DNA of 64,000 nt from Paraburkholderia sp. Ac-20340 (GTDB lineage: Bacteria; Pseudomonadota; Gammaproteobacteria; Burkholderiales; Burkholderiaceae): NCBI RefSeq assembly GCF_017104965.1, contig NZ_JAAGPR010000027.1:1-64000 (forward strand). Reading direction: 5' to 3'. How positions within the stretch are numbered: the stretch's first letter is position 1; the number at the start of each line of letters is the position of its first letter. The translations under genes and the position numbers were made by a program. This document shows, piece by piece, positions 43,699 to 52,432 of the stretch. The notes beneath the pieces are model-generated. The model searched no databases. It was not told where the DNA came from and saw only the letters and a program-made list of their open reading frames with translations.

Positions 43699-43727
43699 TA
43701 AAAAAACGCCACCCCGGAAGGTGGCGT
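43699..43727 (-). terminator. Rho-independent terminator of squalene-hopene cyclase
   Basis: On the minus strand: ACGCCACC (43727-43720), 6-base loop, GGTGGCGT (43713-43706), then a run of T. Starts 22 bases after the cyclase stop; perfect 8-bp stem. Confidence 0.85.
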
Positions 43728-43749
43728 CTATGTGGGCATCACGCGAAGC

Positions 43750-45783
43750 TCAGGCGGCCAGCGCTTCTGCCTTCGCGGTGGTTTGCCCCGTGCCCGCCAG
43801 GCGGCGATAACGCGACAGCGCCCAGAGCGGGAAGTACGCGGTATAGCCGTGATACTTCAGGTAATAGATGCGCGGGAAACCCGGCGCATTGTGCGAGCGA
43901 TGCCACCAGAAGCCTTCGCCATCCTGCACGGAAAGCAGATAGGCAATCCCGCGCTGCACGGAATCCGACTCGAAATCGCCGAACGCCATCTGCGCGAGCA
44001 GCGCCCATGCGGTGAAATTCGACGTGCTTTCGCCGCCGTTCGTGCCGGCGAGGCTGGCATCGATATAGCTGTCGTTGGTTTCGCCCCAGCCGCCATCCGC
44101 GTGCTGGCGCGCGCGCAGCCAGGCCAGCGCGCGGGCGATATACGGCTGCGACGGATCTTCGCCAGCCAGCGCGAGGCCCGCCAGCACGCTCCACGTACCG
44201 TAGATATAGTTAGTGCCCCAACGGCCCCACCAGCTACCGTCCGGGCGCTGCGTCGTCTTGATGTAATCGATGCAGCGCGCGAGCGACGCCTTGTCCTCTT
44301 CGCGGCCGGTCACGCCAAAGCACAGCAGCACGCGGCCCGAAACGTCTTCGGTCGGCGGATCGAGCAGCGCGCCGTGATCGGCGAACGGAATCGCATTCAG
44401 ATACAGACGGTCGCAATCCGCGTCGAAGGCGGCGAAACCGCCGTTGCGCGATTGCAGGCCGCGCATCCAGTCGAGCGCGAGCGTCACGCGCGCGGCATAC
44501 GGGTCCGCGCCCGTGATCTGCTTCTGCAGACGGCCACGGCGATGCAGCATCGCCACCACCACGGCGCTATCGTCGATGTCCGGGTAATAAGGGTTCTCGT
44601 ACTGGAAAGCCCAGCCGCCCGGCGGCACGTCGGGCTTCACGTTTTCGATCCAGTCGCCCTTGATGTCGTCCACCTGGCGCTCGGCGAGCCAGTCGTAGGC
44701 CTGACCGATCCTGCGCTCCAGTTCCGCGCGCGCGAGCAGCGGTTGAGCGGCATCGGCGGCGCTTTCGTTCGCCTCGGCATCGGGCACGATCATCGACTGT
44801 TCGAGCGCCATCGTGCTCCACGCGGTATCCCACACGGGCGAGAGGCACGGCTGGCAATACACGCTGCCATCCGGGCGCGTCACCAGCAGCTTTTCCAGCG
44901 CGTTTTCGCAATCGCGGCGCAGCGGATGATCTTCAGGATACCCAAGCACTTCCATCATCTGGTAGCTATACACGATGGGCGGAAAAATGCCGCCCATGCC
45001 GTCTTCGCCGTTCATGCGCTCGGCGCACCAGGCTTCGGCGTGCTTGATCGCGCGCTTGCGCAGTGCGCCCGGAATCAGCGGATCGACATGGCGCAGCAGG
45101 CGGTCCATCGCCAGAAACATGCGACGCACGCCCTTGCCGGGCGCGAAATACTGCGTTTCTTCTTCGGGCGGCGTGACGAACAGCTCGGTGATCGACACGT
45201 TATGCGGATTCTTCGCGCGCGCCTTGAGCGAGCACAGCACCAGCAGCGGCACCATGGTCGTGCGCGCCCAGTAGGCGACCTTGTACATCGAGATCGGCAC
45301 CCACTTGGGGAACAGCACGAATTCGATGGGCATGAACGGCGTGGCGCGCCACGGCACCTGGCCGAAGGTCGCCAGCAGAATACGCGTGAATACGTTGGAC
45401 TTCGCCGCGCCGCCCAGCTTGAGGATCGCTTCGCGCGCACGCACCATATGCGGCGCGGTCACGGGGTCGCCGGCGGCCTTGAGTGCGAAGTACGCCTTCA
45501 CGCTCGCCGAAACATCGGGCGCGCCGTCCACGTACAGATCCCATGCGCCGTGCGTTTCCAGACGCTGGATCGCGCGCAGATAGCGCGCCATTTTTTGCTG
45601 GCGCACGGTATCGATTTTCCCCATGAAATGCATCATGAGGATGTATTCAGCGGTAATCGTCGAATCGGATTCCAGCTCGAAACACCAGCTCCCTTCGGGC
45701 TGTTGCCGGCGCGCGAGTGCGTCGCGTCCCCGGACGATAGCGGCGTCGAGCAGCGCCGCGAATGGCAGGTCGGATTTCTTCAT
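43750..45783 (-). CDS. shc: squalene-hopene cyclase
   Basis: 677 residues, the normal family length. It cyclises squalene to hopene/hopanol, the first committed step of hopanoid synthesis, as a monotopic inner-membrane enzyme. The proton-donating Asp motif DIDDSA is near residue 400. Several QW repeats are visible (QQPEGSWCFE near 27, RPDGSVYCQP near 307, RPDGSWWGRWGTNY near 520, HADGGWGETNDSY near 563, QDGEGFWWH near 623). PPGGWAFQYENPYYPDIDD forms the active-site wall. It has its own terminator and is divergent from a TetR gene 64 bases away. No hpnCDE genes for squalene synthesis are adjacent, so they must lie elsewhere. Confidence 0.95.
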   Translation of the reverse strand: MKKSDLPFAALLDAAIVRGRDALARRQQPEGSWCFELESDSTITAEYILMMHFMGKIDTVRQQKMARYLRAIQRLETHGAWDLYVDGAPDVSASVKAYFALKAAGDPVTAPHMVRAREAILKLGGAAKSNVFTRILLATFGQVPWRATPFMPIEFVLFPKWVPISMYKVAYWARTTMVPLLVLCSLKARAKNPHNVSITELFVTPPEEETQYFAPGKGVRRMFLAMDRLLRHVDPLIPGALRKRAIKHAEAWCAERMNGEDGMGGIFPPIVYSYQMMEVLGYPEDHPLRRDCENALEKLLVTRPDGSVYCQPCLSPVWDTAWSTMALEQSMIVPDAEANESAADAAQPLLARAELERRIGQAYDWLAERQVDDIKGDWIENVKPDVPPGGWAFQYENPYYPDIDDSAVVVAMLHRRGRLQKQITGADPYAARVTLALDWMRGLQSRNGGFAAFDADCDRLYLNAIPFADHGALLDPPTEDVSGRVLLCFGVTGREEDKASLARCIDYIKTTQRPDGSWWGRWGTNYIYGTWSVLAGLALAGEDPSQPYIARALAWLRARQHADGGWGETNDSYIDASLAGTNGGESTSNFTAWALLAQMAFGDFESDSVQRGIAYLLSVQDGEGFWWHRSHNAPGFPRIYYLKYHGYTAYFPLWALSRYRRLAGTGQTTAKAEALAA

Positions 45784-45799
45784 GGCGCGAATAATACCA

Positions 45800-45809
45800 T
45801 CCGTACGGA
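45800..45809. promoter_or_regulatory. palindromic site between shc and TetR genes
   Basis: TCCGTACGGA is a perfect 10-bp palindrome (45800-45809) inside CATCCGTACGGAATG, 17 bases from the shc start and 39 from the TetR start. It is well placed for the TetR protein to control both divergent genes. Confidence 0.45.
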
Positions 45810-45847
45810 ATGTTTAGCGCCGACGCCCGCAATGGTAAGATCCCGTT

Positions 45848-46597
45848 ATGAAGAACACTTCCGCCAAAGCCCCAGCCGACGCGGCTGGCCACGCCGAGGC
45901 GACGCCGCCGCAGCCTTCGCAAGGCGCCACGCCGGGCAACCCGAGTGCCTCTGAAACGGCCCAAAGGCGGGCTGCGCGGCTGCGAGCCAGCACGCCGGAA
46001 ACCGGGGCCGCACCCTCCGCTCCCGCATCGGGCACGCGCCGTAAAAAGGCGCCGGTTCAGGTGCGTGCGCAACTATTGCAGGCGGCTTCCGAGATCGCCA
46101 CGGATCAGGGCGTCCCCGCCGTCACGCTCGACGCCGTGGCCGAACGCGCGGGCGTAACCAAGGGCGCATTGCAATATCACTTCGCCAACAAGCAAGGACT
46201 CCTTGACGCCTTGTTCGAGCAGACGCTCGAACGTTTCGAAGGCCAGATGGAAGCGCGTCTTGCGGCAGAAGAAGACAACGCGCACGGCGCGCGGGCGCGG
46301 GCCTATCTGCATTCGAGCATCGACGAAATGAGCCCTGCCGCCAGCACCAATGTGCTGCGCGTACTGGTCGCAGCGATGATGACCGACCCGGACATTCGCG
46401 AACGTTACGCCGCGCCCATGCGCAAGTGGACGCGCCCCGACCCGCTGCCGCTCGACCAGGCGGCGCGCCTCATGATCTGCCGCCTCGCCGCCGACGGTTT
46501 ATGGATTTCCGATCTGCTCGGCTATCAGGATATGTCGCCGGAAATGCGCGAAGAAGTCGTGCGCCAGATCGAGAAAATGACCTTGAATGCGGCCTGA
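45848..46597 (+). CDS. TetR-family regulator divergent from shc
   Basis: 249 residues. An unusually long, low-complexity Ala/Pro/Arg N-terminal tail (about 68 residues) precedes the TetR helix-turn-helix (AASEIATDQGVPAVTLDAVAERAGVTKGALQYHFANKQGLLDALF in pieces, about residues 77-122). A helical effector domain follows with LPLDQAARLMICRLAADGLWISDLLG near its end. It could control shc and itself via the palindrome at 45800. The true start might be an internal codon, because the tail is weakly conserved in such proteins. It ends 2 bases from the convergent LacI gene. Confidence 0.82.
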   Translation: MKNTSAKAPADAAGHAEATPPQPSQGATPGNPSASETAQRRAARLRASTPETGAAPSAPASGTRRKKAPVQVRAQLLQAASEIATDQGVPAVTLDAVAERAGVTKGALQYHFANKQGLLDALFEQTLERFEGQMEARLAAEEDNAHGARARAYLHSSIDEMSPAASTNVLRVLVAAMMTDPDIRERYAAPMRKWTRPDPLPLDQAARLMICRLAADGLWISDLLGYQDMSPEMREEVVRQIEKMTLNAA

Positions 46598-46599
46598 AA

Positions 46600-47652
46600 T
46601 CAGTTTTGCACGCGCGCAGTCGATGCGCGCACAACCAGATACGGCTCTGAAGCCACGCAGACTTTTGGTTCGCGCTGGCCGTGATCCGCAGTCCTTGCCG
46701 CACTCGCAATCAATTCACGCAGCAGCGCCACGCCAAGCTCCGCGGCTTCGACGGTTGGCACCGCAACGGTAGTCAAGGCGGGACGCGATTCGCTCGCCAG
46801 TTGAATATCCGTAATGCCGACGACCGAAAGCCGGTTCGGCACATCGAAACCCAGATCGGCCGCGGCCTGCATGGCGCCCAGCGCGGGCAGATCGTTGGTT
46901 GTGAACAGCGCCGTGAGATCGGGGTGACGCGTGAGCAGCTCGCGCGCCGCCGCGTAGCCGCCCTGCGATGTATCGATTGCATGCACCACGGGCGCGGCCT
47001 GCGCGTCGAGCCCCGCCGCTTCCATCGCCGAAACAAAACCGTCGTAGCGCGCCGCGTGAATGCCATACGCCTTGCTGCCGACAATCGCGCCAATCCGCCG
47101 ATGCCCCAACTCGATCAGATGCCGCGCCGCCAGTTCGCCCGCGAGATGAAAATCGACCGCCACGCACGGCAAGCCCGGCGGTTCATGCGGCTTTTCCCAC
47201 ATGCAGAGCACCACCGGCGCGCCGCGTAATTCGGTCAGACGCAGATCGTCGAAATCGAGGTTCGCATTCATCACCAGCACGCCGGCGGAGAGCGTGCCCG
47301 CCAGTTGTTCGAGGTAGGCGCGGCCCGTTTGCGGATCGCCGTCCGTATTGCAGATGATGAGGAACTGGCCGCTGCTGCGCAGCGCATTTTCGACCGCGAG
47401 CGCGAACTCGGGATAGAACGGATTGGCGATGCTCGCCACCATCAGCGCAATCGTGGGCGCACGTCCTTCCGCGAGCGCGCGGGCCGGCAAATGCGGCCGG
47501 TAACCCAGCGCCGCAATCGCTTCGAGCACACGTTCGCGCGTGGCCGAACCCACGCGGCCACGGCCGCGCAGCACGTTCGAAACCGTTGCGGGCGTCACGC
47601 CCGCATGCCGCGCGACTTCCGCGAGCGTGGGTGTTGAGGAGGATGTGGGCAT
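46600..47652 (-). CDS. LacI-family regulator of the sugar operon
   Basis: 350 residues from the ATG at 47652; upstream in-frame codons (ATG at 47670 and others) are less likely. LacI headpiece TLAEVARHAGVTPATVSNVLRGRGRVGSATRERVLEAIAALGYRP in pieces (residues 9-53). The periplasmic-binding-like core includes IALMVASIANPFYPEFALAVE, CVAVDFHLAGELAARHLIELGHRRIG and LFTTNDLPALGAMQAAADLGF. It probably represses the divergent ATPase/GH42/importer genes by binding the palindrome at 47846-47861, released by a galactoside-type sugar. A semi-palindrome TTGGGAACACGTTTCAA (47675-47691) next to its own start may allow autoregulation. Confidence 0.9.
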   Translation of the reverse strand: MPTSSSTPTLAEVARHAGVTPATVSNVLRGRGRVGSATRERVLEAIAALGYRPHLPARALAEGRAPTIALMVASIANPFYPEFALAVENALRSSGQFLIICNTDGDPQTGRAYLEQLAGTLSAGVLVMNANLDFDDLRLTELRGAPVVLCMWEKPHEPPGLPCVAVDFHLAGELAARHLIELGHRRIGAIVGSKAYGIHAARYDGFVSAMEAAGLDAQAAPVVHAIDTSQGGYAAARELLTRHPDLTALFTTNDLPALGAMQAAADLGFDVPNRLSVVGITDIQLASESRPALTTVAVPTVEAAELGVALLRELIASAARTADHGQREPKVCVASEPYLVVRASTARVQN

Positions 47653-47674
47653 GGTGTCTCGACATCTCATTATT

Positions 47675-47691
47675 TGGGAACACGTTTCAAC
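47675..47691 (-). promoter_or_regulatory. semi-palindromic site upstream of the LacI gene
   Basis: TTGGGAACACGTTTCAA has symmetrical outer parts (TTGRRA / TYYCAA) around ACACG, 22 bases upstream of the LacI-type ATG. It resembles a degenerate LacI-family operator, but its core differs from the site at 47846. Confidence 0.25.
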
Positions 47692-47845
47692 ATTTGCCTG
47701 ATCGGCACATGCAGCGGCACCATTGGCCTCGCATTCCAGCGTTGCGCCCGACACCACGAGCCAACGCCATTAATCTAACGAAATCGGAGACACGCCTTCT
47801 GGTAGCCAGCGATCGCGCCCACGATCGCATTTATTTTGGCTACCT

Positions 47846-47861
47846 GATTAAGCGCTTAATC
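47846..47861 (+). promoter_or_regulatory. LacI-type operator of the sugar operon
   Basis: GATTAAGCGCTTAATC is a perfect 16-bp palindrome with a central CG-type step (GCGC core), the form bound by LacI/GalR regulators. It lies 38 bases upstream of the ATPase start and 194 bases from the lacI-like start, so it would block the operon promoter. Confidence 0.75.
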
Positions 47862-47898
47862 TCCGCTTCGTGCCGATTAGAACATGGAGACGGGACGA

Positions 47899-49077
47899 AT
47901 GGCGAGCATTTCCTTGCGAGCTGTGCAGAAGGCCTACGGCGATAACGCGCCGGTCATACGCAATGTCGATCTGGAGATCGGCAAGAATGAGTTCTGCGTA
48001 TTTCTCGGGCCTTCGGGTTGCGGCAAATCTACCCTTTTGCGCATGATCGCGGGCCTCGAAGATGTCAGCGACGGCGATGTGTCGATCGGCGGCAAACTGG
48101 TCAACGACGTGCCGGCCGCGCAACGCGGCGTGGCGATGGTGTTTCAGAGCTACGCGCTGTTTCCGCACATGACGGTGTACGAGAACATGGCCTTCGGCCT
48201 GAAGCTCGCGAAAACGCCGAAAGCCGATATCGATCGAAAAGTACGCGAAGCGGCGCGCATTCTTCAGCTTGAAGCCTTGCTGGAGCGTCATCCCAAGGCG
48301 CTTTCGGGCGGCCAGCGTCAACGCGTGGCGATTGGCCGAGCGATCGTGCGCGAGCCTGGCGTGTTTCTGTTCGACGAACCGCTTTCCAATCTCGACGCCA
48401 CCTTGCGCGGCCAGACCCGCATTGAAATCGCGCGGCTGCACAAGCAGTTCGCCGATGCGAGCGTGGTCTACGTCACGCACGACCAGATCGAGGCGATGAC
48501 GCTCGCCGACAAGATCGTGTTACTGCACAGTGGTCAGGATACCGAACGATATGGCAGCATCGCCCAGGTCGGCGCGCCGCTCGAACTCTATCACCGGCCT
48601 GCGAGCCGTTTCGTGGCGGGCTTTATCGGCTCGCCGCGCATGAATTTCCTGCCTGCCACGGTGACTTCGGTGGACGCGCAAGGCGTAAGCATCACGCTCG
48701 ACGGCAGTGGCGAATCGCTTCGCTTGCCCTTGCAAGGGCGCACGCTCGCAGCGGGTTCGCCGGTCACGTTTGGCGTGCGGCCGGAACATCTCGAACTGAT
48801 CACTTCGGGCGAGAACGCTGCGCGCAGCGGCGATTCGCTCACGCTTGCCCGCAAGGTCACGCTGGTGGAAGCGCTCGGCGAACACAGCTATGTGCACCTC
48901 GATCAACCGGGCGGCACCGTGCTGATCGCCAAGGCGCCCGGCGACGCGCACTTCTCGCCCGGCGACACGGCGCAGTTTCGCGCTCACGCGGCCCAGTGCC
49001 ATCTTTTCGCGCAGGACGGCTTTGCAGTCGCGCCGCTCGATGCGCAATCGCAGGAATTCGCCGCGCAACGCGCGTAA
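47899..49077 (+). CDS. sugar ABC transporter ATPase (MalK/UgpC type)
   Basis: 392 residues from the ATG at 47899, chosen for GGAGACGGG upstream; ATG at 47884 is in frame. Walker A GPSGCGKSTLL near residue 38, Q-loop VFQSYALFPHM, signature LSGGQRQRVAIGRAI near residue 135, Walker B VFLFDEPLSNLDA, and switch His in YVTHDQIEAMTLADKI. A C-terminal TOBE/MalK regulatory domain runs from about residue 240 (PRMNFLPATV, FGVRPEHLEL). Unusually it is the first gene of the operon, ahead of the glycosidase and the rest of the importer. It energises the two permeases at 52433 and 53469. Confidence 0.92.
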   Translation: MASISLRAVQKAYGDNAPVIRNVDLEIGKNEFCVFLGPSGCGKSTLLRMIAGLEDVSDGDVSIGGKLVNDVPAAQRGVAMVFQSYALFPHMTVYENMAFGLKLAKTPKADIDRKVREAARILQLEALLERHPKALSGGQRQRVAIGRAIVREPGVFLFDEPLSNLDATLRGQTRIEIARLHKQFADASVVYVTHDQIEAMTLADKIVLLHSGQDTERYGSIAQVGAPLELYHRPASRFVAGFIGSPRMNFLPATVTSVDAQGVSITLDGSGESLRLPLQGRTLAAGSPVTFGVRPEHLELITSGENAARSGDSLTLARKVTLVEALGEHSYVHLDQPGGTVLIAKAPGDAHFSPGDTAQFRAHAAQCHLFAQDGFAVAPLDAQSQEFAAQRA

Positions 49078-49098
49078 CCCATGAACGAGGAAACAGGC

Positions 49099-51081
49099 AT
49101 GCGTCTTGGAGTCTGCTATTACCCGGAGCACTGGCAGGAAGCGATGTGGAAGGACGACGCCGCGCGTATGAAAGCGCTTGGCATCGAGCAGGTCCGCATC
49201 GGCGAATTCGCGTGGAGCCGTATTGAGCCGTCGCCGGGCGAATTCGATTGGGCCTGGCTCGATCGCGCCATCGACACGCTGGGCGAGGCGGGTTTGAAAG
49301 TGGTGATGTGCACGCCCACCGCCACGCCGCCGAAGTGGCTCATCGACCGTCACCCCGATATCCTGCCGATTGGCGCCGATGGACGCGAGCGCGCCTTCGG
49401 CTCGCGTCGTCATTACGATTTTTCTTCGCCTGCGTGGTACGAGGCTTCGCAGCGCATCTGTGAAGCAATCGCGCAGCGCTATGGCCAGCACCCGGCCGTC
49501 GCTTACTGGCAGACCGATAACGAATACGGTTGCCACAATACGGTAGTGAGTTATTCGCCGGCCGCCGTGAAGCGCTTTCGCGAATGGCTTGCGGCGCGCT
49601 ATGGCAGCATCGGCGCATTGAATGCGGCGTGGGGCACGGTGTTCTGGAGCATGGAATACCGCAGCTTCGACGAAATCGATGCACCCAATGCCACGGTCAC
49701 GGAAGCGCATCCTTCGCACCGCCTCGACTATCGGCGCTTTGCTTCGGACGAAGTGCGCCGCTATAACCTGATGCAGGTCGAGATCATCCGCAAGCATTCG
49801 CCGGGCCGGCCGATCGCGCACAACTTCATGCAGTTGTTCACGGAGTTCGATCACTACAAGGTCGCCGCCGATCTGGATGTGGCGACGTGGGACAGCTATC
49901 CGCTCGGCGCGCTCGAAGAACAGTGGTATGCGCCGGAAATCAAGGCGCGTTATCTGCGCACGGGTCATCCCGACTTTGCGTCGTTCAATCACGACGTTTA
50001 TCGCGGCATGTCGAAACTGCCGTTCTGGGTCATGGAGCAGCAACCTGGCCCGGTGAACTGGGCGCAATGGAATCCCGCGCCGCTGCCCGGCATGGTGCGG
50101 CTCTGGAGCTGGGAAGCCTTTGCGCACGGCGCGGGTTGCGTGTCGTATTTCCGCTGGCGTCAGGCGCCGTTCGCGCAGGAACAGATGCACGCAGGACTGA
50201 ACACGCCCGATAACCGGCTCGATATTGGCGGCAGCGAAGCCGCGCGCGTGGCGGAAGAAATCCGCACCGTGCTGGCCGATTCGCAAGCCGATGCCGATGC
50301 ACGCGTCACAAGCCGCGTTGCGCTGGTGTTCGACTACGAAGCGAAGTGGCTGTTCGAAGTGCATCCGCAAGGCGCCGATTTCCACTATCCGCGCTTTGCC
50401 GTCGAATATTATTCGGCGCTGCGCTCGCTCGGTTTCGATGTCGATATCGTGCCAGTGAATGCGCCGCTCGACGGTTATCAATTGATTGTCGTGCCGCCCT
50501 TGCCCGTCGTACCCGACGACTTCGCACAACGGCTGGCCGAATCGGGCGCGCAAGTGATCCTCGGGCCGCGCACCGCTTCCAAGACCGTCGATCTGCAAAT
50601 CCCCGCGAATCTCCCGCCGGGCCCGCTCGCGGCATTGCTGCCGCTGCGCGTATGGCGTGTGGAATCGCTGCGGCCGAATATCGCCGAAACCGTGACTGTT
50701 TCGTCGGACGTCGTGTTCCAGGGCCAGGCGCGTCACTGGCGCGATCTGATCGAAGTCGATGCGGGCGCAACGGAAATTCGCGCGAGCTTCAGCGACGGTC
50801 ACCCGGCCTGGCTCACGCATGGCAAGGTGCATTACTTCGCCAGCCTGTTCGACGATGCCACGACGGCCGCTCTCTTCGCGCAGGTCGCGCGCGCCGCGGG
50901 CCTCGAACCCACGCCGCTCGGCGACGCGTTGCGCGTGAGCCGTCGTGGCGGTCTTACCTGGGTGTTCAACTACGGCCCCGGCTCGCATCGTCTTGCCGCC
51001 AGCATCCCCGATTCGGCTATGGTGGTTGGCCAGCGCGAAATCGAGGCGCAGGGCGTCGCCGCTTACCGCACGCAGCACTGA
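49099..51081 (+). CDS. GH42 beta-galactosidase
   Basis: 660 residues from the ATG at 49099, where GAGG is correctly spaced; ATG at 49081 is in frame but has no ribosome site. GH42 features: LGVCYYPEHWQEAMWKDDAARM at the start, the acid/base Glu142 in YWQTDNEYGCHNT, and the nucleophile Glu313 in FWVMEQQPGPVNW. A trimerisation domain lies at about 380-590 and a small C-terminal beta domain ends the protein. It has no signal peptide, so it hydrolyses beta-galactosides in the cytoplasm after import by the surrounding ABC system. Natural substrates are likely plant-derived galacto-oligosaccharides rather than lactose, by inference from the family. Confidence 0.92.
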   Translation: MRLGVCYYPEHWQEAMWKDDAARMKALGIEQVRIGEFAWSRIEPSPGEFDWAWLDRAIDTLGEAGLKVVMCTPTATPPKWLIDRHPDILPIGADGRERAFGSRRHYDFSSPAWYEASQRICEAIAQRYGQHPAVAYWQTDNEYGCHNTVVSYSPAAVKRFREWLAARYGSIGALNAAWGTVFWSMEYRSFDEIDAPNATVTEAHPSHRLDYRRFASDEVRRYNLMQVEIIRKHSPGRPIAHNFMQLFTEFDHYKVAADLDVATWDSYPLGALEEQWYAPEIKARYLRTGHPDFASFNHDVYRGMSKLPFWVMEQQPGPVNWAQWNPAPLPGMVRLWSWEAFAHGAGCVSYFRWRQAPFAQEQMHAGLNTPDNRLDIGGSEAARVAEEIRTVLADSQADADARVTSRVALVFDYEAKWLFEVHPQGADFHYPRFAVEYYSALRSLGFDVDIVPVNAPLDGYQLIVVPPLPVVPDDFAQRLAESGAQVILGPRTASKTVDLQIPANLPPGPLAALLPLRVWRVESLRPNIAETVTVSSDVVFQGQARHWRDLIEVDAGATEIRASFSDGHPAWLTHGKVHYFASLFDDATTAALFAQVARAAGLEPTPLGDALRVSRRGGLTWVFNYGPGSHRLAASIPDSAMVVGQREIEAQGVAAYRTQH

Positions 51082-51120
51082 TAACGACGTAAAAACGACG
51101 TAAAACACAGGAGACAGGTC

Positions 51121-52374
51121 ATGAAAACGAAACCCCGCACCCTGCTCGCCGCTGCCGCGCTCGCGGCGGCTACGCTCACGGGTACGCTCGCCACCACCGC
51201 ACAAGCCGGTACACTCGAAATCAATATCGCGTTCAAGGGCGCGAGCCAGCGTGCGGTGTGGACGCAGGTTATCGACGAGTTCAAGAAAACGCATCCGGGC
51301 ACGGACGTCAAGGTTTCGTTCGTCGACGAAGAAGCCTATAAGGTGCAATTGCCCAACTGGCTCACCACCGCGCCGCCCGATATCGTGAACTGGCACAACG
51401 GCGAGCGCATGGCCTATTACGCGCAGCGCGGCCTGTTTGAAGACCTGTCGGGCGACTGGAAGAAGAACAACTGGGACAATATGTATGCCTCGACGAAGGA
51501 AGCTTCGTCGTACAAGGGCAAACAATACGCAGCGCCCACGGTCTATTACTCGTGGGGCATGTTCTATCGCAAGGACCTGTTCCAGAAAGTGGGGATTAGC
51601 AGCGAACCCAAAACGTGGAATGAGTTTCTCGACGACTGCAAGAAGCTCAAGGCCGCGGGCATCGCGCCGATCACCGTGGGCGGCCGCGACGCGTGGACGC
51701 TGGCCGGCTGGTTCGATTATCTCGACCTGCGCGTGAACGGCAACAAGTTCCATCAGCAATTGATGGCCGGCGACGTGCCCTACACCGACCCGCGCGTGAA
51801 GAAGGTCTACACGACGTGGAAGCAGCTGATCGACGCGGGTTACTTTATCGATAATTCGCTATCCTACGATCTTGATTCGGCACAGCCTTTCCTGTTCCAG
51901 GGCAAGGCCGCGATGATGCTGATGGGCACCTTCATCACCGGCGGTTTCAGCCCCACGGTGAAGCAGCAGATGGGCTATTTCCAGTTCCCGATCATCGAGC
52001 CGAATGTGCCGACGGCCGAAGACGGTCCGGTGGAATCGCTGCATATTCCGTCGAAGGCGAAGAACAAGGCCGACGCCCATGCCTTCCTCGCTTTCGCGGA
52101 AACGCCTGATGTGGGCGCGCAGCTTGCCAAGGGACTCGGTTCGCTTTCCGCCAATAGCAAATCGCCGGAACCGGAAGACGCGATTTCGAAAATCGGCTTC
52201 CAGATTCTCGCGAATACGAAGGGTGGGATTGCGCAGTTCTACGACCGCGACATGACCAAGGAAATGGCCGATGAAGGCATGAAGGGCATGCAGCAGTTCA
52301 TCGCCGATCCGACCAAGATCGACTCGATTCTCGCGCAGCTCGAAGAGACGCGTAAGCGCATCTACAAGAAGTAA
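51121..52374 (+). CDS. sugar ABC transporter binding protein (family 1)
   Basis: 417 residues, ACAGGAGACAGG ribosome site. Signal peptide to about residue 29 (TAQA|GT). Family-1 binding-protein pattern: INIAFKGASQRAVWTQVIDEFKKTHPG, PNWLTTAPPDIVNWHNGERMAYYA, APTVYYSWGMFYRKDLFQKVGI and GKAAMMLMGTFITGG. It captures an oligosaccharide in the periplasm for the permeases downstream. There is no Cys at the cleavage site, so it is soluble rather than a lipoprotein. A strong hairpin (52383-52411) separates it from the permease genes, consistent with higher expression of this protein. Confidence 0.92.
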   Translation: MKTKPRTLLAAAALAAATLTGTLATTAQAGTLEINIAFKGASQRAVWTQVIDEFKKTHPGTDVKVSFVDEEAYKVQLPNWLTTAPPDIVNWHNGERMAYYAQRGLFEDLSGDWKKNNWDNMYASTKEASSYKGKQYAAPTVYYSWGMFYRKDLFQKVGISSEPKTWNEFLDDCKKLKAAGIAPITVGGRDAWTLAGWFDYLDLRVNGNKFHQQLMAGDVPYTDPRVKKVYTTWKQLIDAGYFIDNSLSYDLDSAQPFLFQGKAAMMLMGTFITGGFSPTVKQQMGYFQFPIIEPNVPTAEDGPVESLHIPSKAKNKADAHAFLAFAETPDVGAQLAKGLGSLSANSKSPEPEDAISKIGFQILANTKGGIAQFYDRDMTKEMADEGMKGMQQFIADPTKIDSILAQLEETRKRIYKK

Positions 52375-52382
52375 TCCTGCGT

Positions 52383-52411
52383 GCGGCGCGATGTTTCGGG
52401 CATCGCGCCGC
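52383..52411 (+). promoter_or_regulatory. intercistronic hairpin behind the binding-protein gene
   Basis: GCGGCGCGATG (52383-52393) and CATCGCGCCGC (52401-52411), perfect 11-bp stem with a 7-base loop, no T-run, in the 58-base gap before the permease gene. Such stems stabilise binding-protein mRNA (as after malE) and lower permease expression. Confidence 0.55.
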
Positions 52412-52432
52412 GGATCGCTCTGGAGGTAAGCA

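Noticed and set aside
48520..51759. A 1079-codon open frame on the minus strand opposite the sugar operon
   Set aside because: Antisense of ATPase, GH42 and binding-protein genes whose motifs are clear; the antisense product has no recognisable fold and lies across three genes.
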